Program-made: the position numbers and the translations under genes
Part shown: one piece after another, positions 8,416 to 17,730 of the stretch
Numbering within the stretch: the first letter of the stretch is position 1
Layout: each line of letters opens with the position of its first letter
Notes under the pieces: model-generated
Told to the model about the DNA's origin: nothing
Seen by the model: the letters and a program-made list of their open reading frames with translations, nothing else
The model's database searches: none
Assembly: GCA_900315945.1 (NCBI GenBank)
Contig: ONAZ01000001.1
Location: 62,001-126,000 of the forward strand
DNA from: an uncultured Lachnospiraceae bacterium
Lineage (GTDB): Bacteria > Bacillota > Clostridia > Lachnospirales > Lachnospiraceae
DNA length: 64,000 nt
Direction of reading: 5' to 3'

Positions 8416-9216
8416 TTATACTCGACCAACCTGAGTTACTGCTTTCTCAAGAGTAGAGTCTTCAGTCTGAATCATCTTCTGACCAGTCTCATATGCTCTC
8501 TGAATAGCAATCATATTGACCATCTCATCAACAACATTTACATTACTCATTTCTAATGCCCCTTGTTCAATAAGAGCATCGCTTGCAATAATCTGTCCTC
8601 CAGGTACAAGATCGTACAAATTCTCTCCATATTTAGATAGGAAGTCATAATCTGCAAAATCAACAACACCTATCTGGCCAACTATTTGTCCATTCTGAGT
8701 AATAAAACCTTGTGAATTGATTGTATAATCCTGAGTTGGGTCAATTCGAACATAATTGGCCTGATTATTAGCAGAATTTAACGCACCGTTCATATTAAGC
8801 AAATAATCTCCATCACCTGTTCTGAAATACCCTTCATTGTCCACGGAAAAAGCACCGTCCCTGGTATACTTTATAGAGGTCTGCCCTGCCCTATTGGTAA
8901 ATGATATAGCAAAAAAACCATCGCCTGATATAGCAATGTCGGATTTCTTATCAGTTACCTGTAAACTTCCTTGATCATAGTTGGTATAGGTCTCACCAAT
9001 TTTTACACCCAAAGTAACATCACCTAATCCGCTTACATGAGTCGGCACAGTGATGTCCTTAATTCTATAGGCTAACATGTCTGAAAAAGCTTGTGATGTT
9101 GCACCTTCCTTCTTATAACCTACTGTAGATGCATTAGCCAAATTATTAGCTAGTGTCTCAAGTCTCTTCTCTTCGTTAACCATACCGGTGAAAGCTGTGT
9201 ATAAACCTTTTACCAT
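8416..9216 (-). CDS. flgF: Flagellar rod/hook-basal body protein, FlgF/FlhO type
   Basis: The chosen start at 9216 has GGAGG five bases upstream; a start four codons earlier lacks this spacing. The protein begins MVKGLYTAFTGM and has ETLANNLANASTVGYK, then GDGFFAISF near residue 105 and the C-terminal SNVNVVDEMVNMIAIQRAYE. It is a paralogue of the neighbouring FlgG and corresponds to FlgF, or FlhO of Bacillus. It should form the proximal rod. It is the first flagellar gene after mbl. Confidence 0.88.
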   Translation of the reverse strand: MVKGLYTAFTGMVNEEKRLETLANNLANASTVGYKKEGATSQAFSDMLAYRIKDITVPTHVSGLGDVTLGVKIGETYTNYDQGSLQVTDKKSDIAISGDGFFAISFTNRAGQTSIKYTRDGAFSVDNEGYFRTGDGDYLLNMNGALNSANNQANYVRIDPTQDYTINSQGFITQNGQIVGQIGVVDFADYDFLSKYGENLYDLVPGGQIIASDALIEQGALEMSNVNVVDEMVNMIAIQRAYETGQKMIQTEDSTLEKAVTQVGRV

Positions 9217-9294
9217 AGCATCCTCCAATTCACATGAATCTAGTTGTACATATATTCTATCGGTTACTTTATAGAAAATATTAAGTACAAAAAA

Positions 9295-9317
9295 GACCCA
9301 AAAATAAATTTTGGGTC
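9295..9317 (-). terminator. Intrinsic terminator after mbl
   Basis: A 9-bp stem GACCCAAAA / TTTTGGGTC with a 5-nt loop is followed on the minus strand by TTTTTT. It begins 7 bp after the mbl stop codon, so the rod genes downstream would be expressed by read-through or from a separate promoter in the 107-bp gap. Confidence 0.75.
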
Positions 9318-9323
9318 ACTTAA

Positions 9324-10319
9324 TTACTCGCCAGTTCCTTCTCCAGCAAGTAGTTCAACATATCTACCTGTTCCAATAGCAACACAAGTCATAGGATCTT
9401 CTGCTGTCATTGTATTAATTCCTGTTCTGTCCTCGATTAATTCTTCAAGCCCACGAAGAAGTGCGCCACCACCTGTTAGGACAATACCTCTGTCAGCAAC
9501 GTCGGCTGCAAGTTCTGGCGGAGTCTTCTCAAGCACACTATGAATTGCTTCCACAATCTGAAGTGTTGCTTCTTTTAAAGCTTCTTCTGTCTCTTCTGAA
9601 GAAATAGTAATTGTCTTAGGAAGACCTGTAACAAGGTTACGTCCTCTTACATCCATAGTTTCAGGCGCTGGAAGTGGGAAGCATGTTCCGATATTAATCT
9701 TAATATCCTCTGCTGTTCTCTCTCCAATAAGTAGATTATGCTTCTTACGCATATATCTTACAATCGCTTCATCGAAATCGTCACCTGCTATCTTAATAGA
9801 TGTACTTACAACAGATCCGCCTAGTGATATTACAGCTATATCCGCTGTACCACCACCTATATCAACAACCATGTTACCACATGGACGTGTAATGTCTATT
9901 CCTGCGCCAATGGCTGCAGCTATTGGTTCCTCTATAATCTTAACATCTCTTGCTCCTGCTGCAAATCCAGCATCTTCTACAGCACGTCTCTCTACTTCTG
10001 TAACTCCAGATGGAACACATACACTAACAAGAGGCTTACGATAACTCTTCTTACCAAGTGCCTTCTGCAAGAAATACTTCATCATCTTCTCAGTAACTGT
10101 ATAATCAGATATTACACCTTGACGAAGAGGTCTTACAGCAACGATGTTACCAGGTGTTCTACCAATCATAAGACGAGCTTCTTCACCTATAGCCTTAATT
10201 TTGTTAGAATCTCTGTCAAATGCTACTACTGAAGGCTCTTTTAACACAACGCCTTTTCCCTTAACATATACAAGAATACTAGCAGTTCCCAAATCAATTC
10301 CAATATCAGATGAAACCAT
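9324..10319 (-). CDS. mbl: Rod shape-determining protein MreB/Mbl
   Basis: The 331-aa protein has the actin-fold nucleotide motifs of MreB proteins: IGIDLGTASILVYVKGKG (phosphate 1), MVVDIGGGTADIAVISLGG (phosphate 2, near residue 155) and IVLTGGGALLRGL (adenosine motif, near 285). MreB/Mbl forms membrane-bound filaments that guide cell-wall synthesis. The gene order mbl, flgF-like, flgG-like matches Bacillus mbl-flhO-flhP, so Mbl is the better paralogue guess. The start at 10319 follows AAAGGAG. Confidence 0.93.
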   Translation of the reverse strand: MVSSDIGIDLGTASILVYVKGKGVVLKEPSVVAFDRDSNKIKAIGEEARLMIGRTPGNIVAVRPLRQGVISDYTVTEKMMKYFLQKALGKKSYRKPLVSVCVPSGVTEVERRAVEDAGFAAGARDVKIIEEPIAAAIGAGIDITRPCGNMVVDIGGGTADIAVISLGGSVVSTSIKIAGDDFDEAIVRYMRKKHNLLIGERTAEDIKINIGTCFPLPAPETMDVRGRNLVTGLPKTITISSEETEEALKEATLQIVEAIHSVLEKTPPELAADVADRGIVLTGGGALLRGLEELIEDRTGINTMTAEDPMTCVAIGTGRYVELLAGEGTGE

Positions 10320-10355
10320 TTATTACTCCTTTCATATATAGACAAGCAATTATGT

Positions 10356-10361
10356 ATTATA
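10356..10361 (-). promoter_or_regulatory. -10 promoter element for mbl
   Basis: On the minus strand TATAAT preceded by ATG lies 36 bp upstream of the mbl start. A weak TGCAAA lies at roughly -35 distance. No other promoter candidate stands out in this gap. Confidence 0.4.
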
Positions 10362-10490
10362 CATAAAATCGCATAAATTTGCATATTACTATAACTATTA
10401 TAAACATTTTCTTTGAATTTTCAAGGTTTTTAGGCTTTTTTATTAATTATTTAACTTTAATTTTCCCTCTTTCGAAGAAGTACTAAAAAT

Positions 10491-10554
10491 CCCCCTTTCA
10501 ATATGTCTGACTTAGTTACCAAATGTAGCTAAAGTCGGCATATATGAAAGAGGG
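10491..10554 (-). terminator. Long imperfect hairpin terminator after the chemoreceptor gene
   Basis: The arms 10491-10513 and 10531-10554 form an imperfect stem of more than 20 bp (CCCCTTTCA.. against ..TGAAAGAGGG). On the minus strand the stem is followed by ATTTTTAG. It is 35 bp after the chemoreceptor stop codon. The rest of the 10320-10588 gap shows no gene. Confidence 0.6.
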
Positions 10555-10588
10555 CATTATTATTCTGTAAAGCTATAATGTATACAAA

Positions 10589-12379
10589 TTATTCAGTGGT
10601 TTCCTCTAATGATGTATCATTTGTTCCTTCCGAAATAATCGGATTATTTTCAACCTTGAACCTTGCTATAATTGCCTCTAAATCTTCGGCAGAGCGACTT
10701 ACACTTCCGCCGTTTTCTGATAACAGTTCAACATTATCATTAACCCTATCTGTAGTAGCATTAAGCTCTTGTGCTGTAGCTGCATTTTGTTCAGATATCG
10801 CTGATAATTTCTGAATAAGACTTGAAATATTAGCAACTCCCTCTCCAAGGCCTTCATTATTAGTGTGTAATTCATCTACAGACTCATTAATAATCTGAAT
10901 TCCATCTGCAATATCAGTAAAACTACGACTAGTTTCATTAACTGCTTCTTTCTGACGATTAACGTATTCTCGTACATTGTCACTTTGTCTGGCTGCATTA
11001 TCAGTATTACTCTGTAAATCAGCAAGCATCTCATTAATAATATTAACAGAATCAGCTGATTGTTCTGATAGATTCCTAATCTCATCTGCAACTACCGCAA
11101 AGCCTTTTCCCGCTTCACCGGCACGAGCTGCCTCAATAGAAGCATTAAGAGATAGAAGGTTAGTCTGTTCCGCAATTGAAGAAATAAGATCAGATGCCTC
11201 AGAAATCTTACTTGTAGATTGCTCAATACCATTTATCACTTCGAATATCTTCTCAAATGCCTCAACACTTTGTTCTGTAATGTCCTTAAGCCCATTAACA
11301 TTCTTCATTCCATCATTAGTCACCTGTCTAATCTCTTCATTAGCAGATGCAAGAGCAGTTGTACTCTTATTACTATTCTCCATCATCTCGTCAACTCTAG
11401 ACATAACGCTGGAAATATCTTCTATATCAGCCGCTTGACCTGTGGCTGACTCTGCAAGTTCTGATGCAGCATTATTAATTGACTCAATTGATCCGGCTGT
11501 ATCCTTTGTAGATTCATCCATTTCTCGACTGCTATCAGCAAGAAGCTCGGATGAGCCCTTTAATGATGAAATAACCTCTCGTAAATGTGTCTGCATATCT
11601 CTTGCCGCCTTATTAAGAGCTCCTATTTCATCCTTTGAATTAAGTGGTTTAATCTCATCTGATAAATCATTATGCGCTATAGCATCGAACTTCTTAGCAA
11701 CATAACTTAGATTGTTTCTAATATATCTAACAACAAATACTGTATAGATTACTGTCACAATCATAATTATTGCTATAACAACAAGCATTATTATAAGACT
11801 TCTAATAGTGCCAGAAGAGATTTCTGCCTTTTCCTGGTTAACATATTCTTTAACAATTACTCCCATTTTATTAATAGGACTAATTACATTAGGAAATGCC
11901 TCATTTGCCTTGTCAAAATTACTTACTGTACTTGCCTTAGATGGGTCAGAAAGTGACTTCCATTCATGGAAATTTGTCTCGAATTCATCAATACACTGGT
12001 TAATATCTGAACCCTCATAATTAAATGCTGCAAGATCAGGATAATTAACCATTACTTTCTCTATATTCTTTATAGCACTATAAGCTTCACCTACAGCATT
12101 AGAATACGTTTTTGTTTTCTGCTCAGTGAATTCCTTAGCTGGCTTACCCTTCTCGGCCTCTTCTACATATTCTTTATTAGCAATTGATGCAACATATAAA
12201 TCCTTCTCAGCCACAAGCGAATCATCACTTACTGTATATAATTCATCATAGAACATATTCTCCATATCATTCATGGTAGACAACATCCCATATGATAGTA
12301 GAACTAGTCCAATTACGCCGGCAAATATTATAGAAAATGCGGCGGTCAAAAGCTTAACTAAAATACTCGCGTTTCTCAT
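10589..12379 (-). CDS. Methyl-accepting chemotaxis protein
   Basis: The 596-aa receptor has an N-terminal membrane helix (about residues 10-32), an extracellular four-helix-bundle-like domain of about 160 residues, a second helix ([18 protein letters not shown], near 195), a HAMP segment and a long coiled-coil signalling domain whose hairpin tip is [20 protein letters not shown] near residue 395. It signals through CheW/CheA to the flagellar motor. The gene lies 12 bp downstream of a substrate-binding lipoprotein gene, so the two are probably co-expressed and may work together. The ribosome binding site is AGGAGG. Confidence 0.95.
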   Translation of the reverse strand: MRNASILVKLLTAAFSIIFAGVIGLVLLSYGMLSTMNDMENMFYDELYTVSDDSLVAEKDLYVASIANKEYVEEAEKGKPAKEFTEQKTKTYSNAVGEAYSAIKNIEKVMVNYPDLAAFNYEGSDINQCIDEFETNFHEWKSLSDPSKASTVSNFDKANEAFPNVISPINKMGVIVKEYVNQEKAEISSGTIRSLIIMLVVIAIIMIVTVIYTVFVVRYIRNNLSYVAKKFDAIAHNDLSDEIKPLNSKDEIGALNKAARDMQTHLREVISSLKGSSELLADSSREMDESTKDTAGSIESINNAASELAESATGQAADIEDISSVMSRVDEMMENSNKSTTALASANEEIRQVTNDGMKNVNGLKDITEQSVEAFEKIFEVINGIEQSTSKISEASDLISSIAEQTNLLSLNASIEAARAGEAGKGFAVVADEIRNLSEQSADSVNIINEMLADLQSNTDNAARQSDNVREYVNRQKEAVNETSRSFTDIADGIQIINESVDELHTNNEGLGEGVANISSLIQKLSAISEQNAATAQELNATTDRVNDNVELLSENGGSVSRSAEDLEAIIARFKVENNPIISEGTNDTSLEETTE

Positions 12380-12391
12380 AACCTTATCCTC

Positions 12392-13378
12392 CTAATATGT
12401 GCCATCGTAATAATTAGAATTACAATAGTTTGTTATATCATATTTTTTATCAAGCTTTCCAATCTTCGAGAGGAAATCTATAGTATCGTTGAGTGAATCT
12501 ATATCCTTCTGACTAATTTTTACAGTGAAATTGTATTTAGGCAGCATAGACTTAACTTGGGATACATCAAGACCAAGATACTTAGCCACATATTTCCAAG
12601 TCTCATCTGATGTATTATTAATATTATCAGCGGCCTTCTTGTATTCCTTAAGAACAGTCTCAACAACCTTAGGATTTGTCTCACAATAATCCTTACGACC
12701 AATTATTGTGTTAGTTCCTTCCAGCCCACAATCAGAGCCTTTCGCTAAGATACGACAATCACCTGCATCAACAAGCTTAGTAATGCTTGGTTCCCATAGA
12801 GAAATAGCATCAACCTGGCCATTACGAAGCAAATAAGGCATATCCGCTGGTGTAGCACTTACAAGTTCAATATCATTAAAGGTAAGACCCGCTGTAGACA
12901 GATACTTATCAACCATATTATGGCCTGTACTACCCAGGTTAGTTGCAACCTTCTTACCCTTAAGGTCAGCGGCAGATTTAATAGGAGAATCCTTGAGAAC
13001 AACTATGGCGTAGGAATCCGCTGCTTGAGCTGTAATGCCCACTACTTCTCTAACACATCCCTGTTCTATAGCTGATACAGTTGGAACATCACCATATAGA
13101 CAAAGATCAGTCTCACCCTTTCCAATTGAATCATTCATTGGAGGACCAGATTCAAAATCATACCACACAACGCTTACGCCCTGTTCCTTAAGGGCTTTTT
13201 CCAAATCTCCTGTCTGTCGTGTAATCATCATTGGAATAAACGCGGCAGACGGTTGAAGCGCTATACATACCATGTTAGTCGCTTGACCATTCTTGACTTT
13301 GTCAGAATTGCCACATCCTGTTAGAATACCTAATGCTAGAATAGTTATCATAACAAGTGTTAATATTTTCTTCTTCAT
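12392..13378 (-). CDS. SsuA/NrtA-type substrate-binding lipoprotein
   Basis: The ATG at 13378 follows AGGGGG and gives the signal peptide MKKKILTLVMITILAL with lipobox ILTGCGNS; an upstream in-frame TTG is less likely. The mature protein has the NMT1/SsuA-like two-lobe fold: CIALQPSAAFIPMMI, KGETDLCLYGDVP, LKGKKVATNLGSTGHNM (near residue 145) and VDAISLWEPS. Relatives bind sulfonates, nitrate, taurine or thiamine precursors. No permease or ATPase gene is adjacent; the only partner is the chemoreceptor gene 12 bp downstream. Substrate unknown. Confidence 0.82.
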   Translation of the reverse strand: MKKKILTLVMITILALGILTGCGNSDKVKNGQATNMVCIALQPSAAFIPMMITRQTGDLEKALKEQGVSVVWYDFESGPPMNDSIGKGETDLCLYGDVPTVSAIEQGCVREVVGITAQAADSYAIVVLKDSPIKSAADLKGKKVATNLGSTGHNMVDKYLSTAGLTFNDIELVSATPADMPYLLRNGQVDAISLWEPSITKLVDAGDCRILAKGSDCGLEGTNTIIGRKDYCETNPKVVETVLKEYKKAADNINNTSDETWKYVAKYLGLDVSQVKSMLPKYNFTVKISQKDIDSLNDTIDFLSKIGKLDKKYDITNYCNSNYYDGTY

Positions 13379-13641
13379 AATTTCCCCCTTTTGCAATCTA
13401 CTTTACACATTATATTAATTAGTAGATTATGTCATACTATAAAAAAATTTATATTCTATTCCTCATCAAAATACAACAAAAAAGTACTTATCTTCAGACA
13501 TATTTATCTGTCAAAGTACCTATGTTGATTATTTAACTTTTATTTATTTCACTTTTATTTCACCATTAAGTCACAAATTATCCACATTTTAGATTTATTA
13601 TAATAATGTACTAGCCAACAAGGCTATTATTTCATAACTAA

Positions 13642-13664
13642 GCTCTAGAGTCCGACTCTAGAGC
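13642..13664. repeat. 23-bp near-perfect palindrome
   Basis: Arms GCTCTAGAGTC (13642-13652) and GACTCTAGAGC (13654-13664) are perfectly complementary around a single central C. With a one-base centre it cannot form a normal RNA loop without opening the stem, so a dimeric protein-binding site is as likely as a terminator. No T-tract follows. Confidence 0.6.
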
Positions 13665-13764
13665 ACTCCCCGATAATTCTCTAATTACCAAGGGTTTTTA
13701 GATTATTATATATATAACATTTTTCTCCTCTTTCACAGTAGAGAAAGACTAAACATTCTACTGA

Positions 13765-13824
13765 ACATAACACATTTTTTACAGCAAGAGCCTTCAGAGT
13801 AATCTGAAGGCTCTTGTGTTATGT
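13765..13824. terminator. Bipartite 22-bp hairpin after uvrA
   Basis: An inner 13-bp stem AAGAGCCTTCAGA / TCTGAAGGCTCTT (13786-13798, 13803-13815; loop GTAA) is extended by a second 9-bp stem ACATAACAC / GTGTTATGT (13765-13773, 13816-13824) with a one-sided 12-nt bulge containing TTTTTT. It begins 4 bp after the uvrA stop. There is no T-tract after the stem on the minus strand, so it may act as a 3' stabiliser as much as a terminator. Confidence 0.6.
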
Positions 13825-13828
13825 ATAT

Positions 13829-16660
13829 TTATTTTTTCTTCAAAACTTTCTTCAAAAACTCTCCTGTATAACTCTTCTTATTCTTTGCCACTTCTTCTGG
13901 GGTGCCTGTTGCAACAATAGTTCCACCACCGTCACCACCTTCTGGGCCAAGATCAATAATATAATCAGCAGTTTTAATTACATCAAGATTGTGTTCAATA
14001 ACAACAACAGTATTGCCATTATCTGAAAGCTTACGAAGAATATCTACAAGCTTATTAACATCTTCAAAATGAAGTCCCGTTGTAGGTTCATCTAAGATAT
14101 AGATTGTCTTACCAGTGCCACGCTTACTAAGTTCAGTAGCAAGTTTAATTCTCTGCGCTTCACCACCAGACAAGGTTGTTGAAGGCTGTCCAAGCTTAAT
14201 ATATGATAGTCCAACATCATAAAGAGTCTGTATCTTTCTATGAATAGAAGGAACATTTTCAAAGAATCCCAAAGCTTCCTCCACCGTCATATCAAGCACA
14301 TCATATATAGTCTTACCCTTATACTTCACTTCAAGAGTCTCTCTATTATACCTCTTGCCATTACATACTTCACAAGGAATATATACATCTGGGAGAAAAT
14401 GCATCTCAATTTTTACAATTCCATCTCCAGAACAAGCTTCACAGCGACCACCTTTAACATTAAAACTAAAGCGACCCTTCTTGTATCCACGTTCCTTAGC
14501 ATCAGGTGTGGCAGCAAACAGATCTCTTATAGAATCAAATACACCTGTATAAGTTGCCGGATTACTTCTAGGAGTTCTTCCTATTGGAGACTGATCAATA
14601 TCAATTATTTTATCAAGCTGCTCTATGCCTTCAATCTTCTTATGCTTTCCTGGAATCTTATGAGCGCGATTCAATGACTTGGCAAGGCTCTTATAAAGTA
14701 TCTCATTAATAAGAGAACTTTTTCCGGAACCTGATACACCAGTTACACATGTCATAATACCAAGAGGGATTTCCACATCAACATTCTTTAGATTGTTTTC
14801 TTTTGCACCAATAACTTTGAGATACCCTGTTGGTTTTCTTCTAGTAGAAGGAATAGGTACAAATCTCTCACCAGACAAATACTGTCCCGTTATTGACTCA
14901 GGACATTTCATAATCTCCTCAGCATTTCCTATTGCAACAACTTCACCACCATGACTACCTGCACGAGGTCCAATATCAACGATACAATCTGCTGCTCGCA
15001 TAGTATCCTCATCATGTTCTACAACAAGAAGTGTATTACCAAGGTCTCTAAGCCCTTTAAGTGATGCAAGAAGCTTCTCATTATCTCTCTGATGTAATCC
15101 GATACTCGGCTCATCTAGAATGTAAGCAACGCCCACAAGCCCTGAACCTATCTGTGTAGCAAGTCTAATACGCTGTGCTTCTCCTCCAGATAATGAACCT
15201 GTAGCACGAGCCAGGTTAAGATAGTCAAGACCTACATCATTAAGGAATCCTACTCTGCCTTTAATCTCTTTGATAATCTGATGTCCAATCTTCTCCTGTT
15301 GAGAAGTTAATGTCATATTATTAAAATAATCAACAAGATCCCTTATTGGAATAGTGGTAAGTTCATATATATTCTTATCATCAACAGTGACCGCTAGAGA
15401 CTCCTTCTTAAGACGCTGCCCTTTACACACAGGACAATTGGTTACTGTCATATACTCTTCATATTCTTTCTTAGTATATTCCGAGTGAGTCTCTCTGTAT
15501 CTTCTATTAACATTTTCAACCAGTCCTTCAAATGTTATATCATATACGCCAGTTCCACGCTGTCCCGTATAATGGACAGGAACACTTTTGTCTGTTCCAA
15601 ATATAATTATATTCCTTACTTCTTCACTCAATTCTTCATATGGAGTATCAAGGCTGAAATTATATTCTTCAGAAAGAGCCACCAATACCTGATGGGTAAA
15701 ACTATCTTCCTTACTAGAAGACTGCCACCCCATTACTTTGATACATCCTTCATTAATGCTAAGACTCTTATCAGGAATCATTAGTTCTTCACTAAATTCC
15801 ATTTTAAATCCAAGACCAAAGCATTCTGGACATGCCCCAAAAGGATTATTAAAAGAAAAACTTCTTGGCTCAATTTCATCAATACTAATTCCACAATCTG
15901 GACATGAAAAGCTTTCAGAGAATCGCAATGGTTCCTGTCCAATAACATCTACTATAAGAAGTCCATTAGCAAGCTTTAGTACATTTTCAATAGAGTCAGT
16001 AAGTCTCTTCTCAATTCCTTCCTTAATAACAAGTCTATCTACTACAATCTCTATATTATGTTTAATATTCTTATCAAGCTTAATCTCTTCTTCAAGCTCG
16101 TATTGATTGCCATCAACAATCACACGTACATAACCGCTCTTTCTTGCACGTGTAAATAATTTCTCATGTTCGCCCTTACGACCTCTAACCACCGGTGCTA
16201 GAAGTTGAATCTTCGTCCTCTCTGGAAGTGCCATTATTACGTCAACCATTTGATCTACTGTCTGTCTTTTGATCTCTTTGCCGCATTTTGGACAATGGGG
16301 CACTCCAATTCTTGCGTATAATAATCTTAGATAATCATATACTTCTGTAACTGTTCCAACAGTAGAACGAGGATTATGATTAGTGGACTTTTGGTCGATA
16401 GAAATAGCTGGTGGCAGACCTTCTATCTTCTCAACGTTAGGCTTCTCCATCTGTCCAAGGAACTGTCTTGCATAACTAGACAAAGACTCCATGTATCTTC
16501 TCTGTCCTTCTGCAAATATTGTGTCAAATGCCAAAGAAGACTTGCCAGATCCTGACAAGCCTGTTAGTACCACGAATTCATCTCGAGGAATATCAAGGGA
16601 GATGTCCTTTAGATTATGTTCTTTTGCACCCTTAATTCTAATATACTTTCTCTTATCCAT
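13829..16660 (-). CDS. uvrA: Excinuclease ABC subunit A
   Basis: The 943-aa protein has the doubled ABC ATPase layout of UvrA: Walker [10 protein letters not shown] near residue 34 and GVSGSGKSS near 643, signature motifs [12 protein letters not shown] and [12 protein letters not shown], and zinc-binding CxxC pairs (CPKCG, CPDCG, CPVCKG, CEACSG, CEVCNG). UvrA recognises bulky DNA lesions with UvrB in nucleotide excision repair. The length is normal. uvrB is not upstream here; the gene is followed by the 13765-13824 hairpin and lies 28 bp downstream of gpsA. Confidence 0.98.
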   Translation of the reverse strand: MDKRKYIRIKGAKEHNLKDISLDIPRDEFVVLTGLSGSGKSSLAFDTIFAEGQRRYMESLSSYARQFLGQMEKPNVEKIEGLPPAISIDQKSTNHNPRSTVGTVTEVYDYLRLLYARIGVPHCPKCGKEIKRQTVDQMVDVIMALPERTKIQLLAPVVRGRKGEHEKLFTRARKSGYVRVIVDGNQYELEEEIKLDKNIKHNIEIVVDRLVIKEGIEKRLTDSIENVLKLANGLLIVDVIGQEPLRFSESFSCPDCGISIDEIEPRSFSFNNPFGACPECFGLGFKMEFSEELMIPDKSLSINEGCIKVMGWQSSSKEDSFTHQVLVALSEEYNFSLDTPYEELSEEVRNIIIFGTDKSVPVHYTGQRGTGVYDITFEGLVENVNRRYRETHSEYTKKEYEEYMTVTNCPVCKGQRLKKESLAVTVDDKNIYELTTIPIRDLVDYFNNMTLTSQQEKIGHQIIKEIKGRVGFLNDVGLDYLNLARATGSLSGGEAQRIRLATQIGSGLVGVAYILDEPSIGLHQRDNEKLLASLKGLRDLGNTLLVVEHDEDTMRAADCIVDIGPRAGSHGGEVVAIGNAEEIMKCPESITGQYLSGERFVPIPSTRRKPTGYLKVIGAKENNLKNVDVEIPLGIMTCVTGVSGSGKSSLINEILYKSLAKSLNRAHKIPGKHKKIEGIEQLDKIIDIDQSPIGRTPRSNPATYTGVFDSIRDLFAATPDAKERGYKKGRFSFNVKGGRCEACSGDGIVKIEMHFLPDVYIPCEVCNGKRYNRETLEVKYKGKTIYDVLDMTVEEALGFFENVPSIHRKIQTLYDVGLSYIKLGQPSTTLSGGEAQRIKLATELSKRGTGKTIYILDEPTTGLHFEDVNKLVDILRKLSDNGNTVVVIEHNLDVIKTADYIIDLGPEGGDGGGTIVATGTPEEVAKNKKSYTGEFLKKVLKKK

Positions 16661-16688
16661 AACGCCACCATAATTCTATCAATCACAT

Positions 16689-17693
16689 CTACCATTCGCT
16701 AGATATTACTTCCGCCTTCTTATCACGTGTCATCAAGCTCTGTACCATTGATCGTACAGTTGCACCTTCAAACAATGCCTTATTAACCTGTTCTATAATA
16801 GGAAGTTCTACATTGTACTTCGCTCCAAGCTTAAGTACCGCTTCTGCAGAATATACTCCTTCCACAACCATATTAACCTTATCCATTGCTTCTTCAGTAG
16901 TCATACCCTGGCCCATATAGAAACCAGCCATACGATTTCTACTATGAAGACTTTGGCAAGTTACAATTAGATCTCCTATTCCAGTAAGGCCATTAAGAGT
17001 TCTTCTATTTGCACCCATTGCAAGAGCAAGATCTGTAATCTCCTTTATCCCTCTTGTAATTAGTGCAGCCTTAGCATTATCGCCAAATCCAATTCCATCT
17101 GACATACCTGCCGCAAGAGCTATAACATTCTTGCTTGCTCCACCTATCTCGATTCCAACTACATCAGGTGATGTATATACTCTGAAATTCTCATTCATAA
17201 ATGCTTCTTGAAGTGCTAGGGCAAATTCTTTGTCATGAGACCCACATACAACTAAAGTAGGCATTCTATTAACAACTTCCTCTGCGTGGCTAGGTCCACT
17301 TAACACTCCTACTCTAACATCAGATAGAACGTCTTCAATAATCTCAGACTGAGTAAATAAAGTATCTCTTTCAATTCCCTTAGATACAGATACTACTCCC
17401 TGATTCTTCCTAATATAAGGTTTCATATCTTCTAATGTCTGTCTTGTTGCTTTAGATGGAACTGCAAGAACAAGTACTTCATTCTGTGTCACAACATTTT
17501 CCATATCTGCTGTAAAATGCAATTCATTAGGAAGAACTACTCCTGGTAATTTCGAACTATTAATCCTTGTATCATTAAGTTCATCTATCTGAGACTGACG
17601 ATAAGACCATAGAGTCACATCATGTCCATTATCACATAATACTGTAGCAAGAGCTGTTCCCCAGCTTCCTGCACCTATCACACCTATATTCAT
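16689..17693 (-). CDS. gpsA: NAD(P)-dependent glycerol-3-phosphate dehydrogenase
   Basis: The ATG at 17693 follows GGAGAGAAAT and gives MNIGVIGAGSWGTALA, the expected N-terminal dinucleotide-binding loop; an upstream in-frame start would add 12 residues without this support. Other signatures are VSVSKGIE, LSGPSHAEEV and the catalytic ASKNVIALAAGMSDG near residue 190. The enzyme reduces dihydroxyacetone phosphate to sn-glycerol 3-phosphate for phospholipids and, in this organism, possibly for the glycerol-phosphate polymer suggested by the 42-60 kb locus. It lies 37 bp downstream of the symporter gene. Confidence 0.97.
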   Translation of the reverse strand: MNIGVIGAGSWGTALATVLCDNGHDVTLWSYRQSQIDELNDTRINSSKLPGVVLPNELHFTADMENVVTQNEVLVLAVPSKATRQTLEDMKPYIRKNQGVVSVSKGIERDTLFTQSEIIEDVLSDVRVGVLSGPSHAEEVVNRMPTLVVCGSHDKEFALALQEAFMNENFRVYTSPDVVGIEIGGASKNVIALAAGMSDGIGFGDNAKAALITRGIKEITDLALAMGANRRTLNGLTGIGDLIVTCQSLHSRNRMAGFYMGQGMTTEEAMDKVNMVVEGVYSAEAVLKLGAKYNVELPIIEQVNKALFEGATVRSMVQSLMTRDKKAEVISSEW

Positions 17694-17730
17694 ATTTCTC
17701 TCCAGATTATGATATTTTAGTCTTTTCAAC

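Larger units (their letters stand above)
13379..13828. other. 450-bp intergenic region rich in inverted repeats
   Basis: No coding potential is seen between uvrA and the lipoprotein gene. The region holds an odd palindrome at 13642-13664, a smaller inverted repeat CAGTAGA / TCTACTG near 13735-13765, and the bipartite hairpin at 13765-13824. A TTGACA on the minus strand lies near 13510-13515, but no convincing -10 box follows. Confidence 0.5.
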
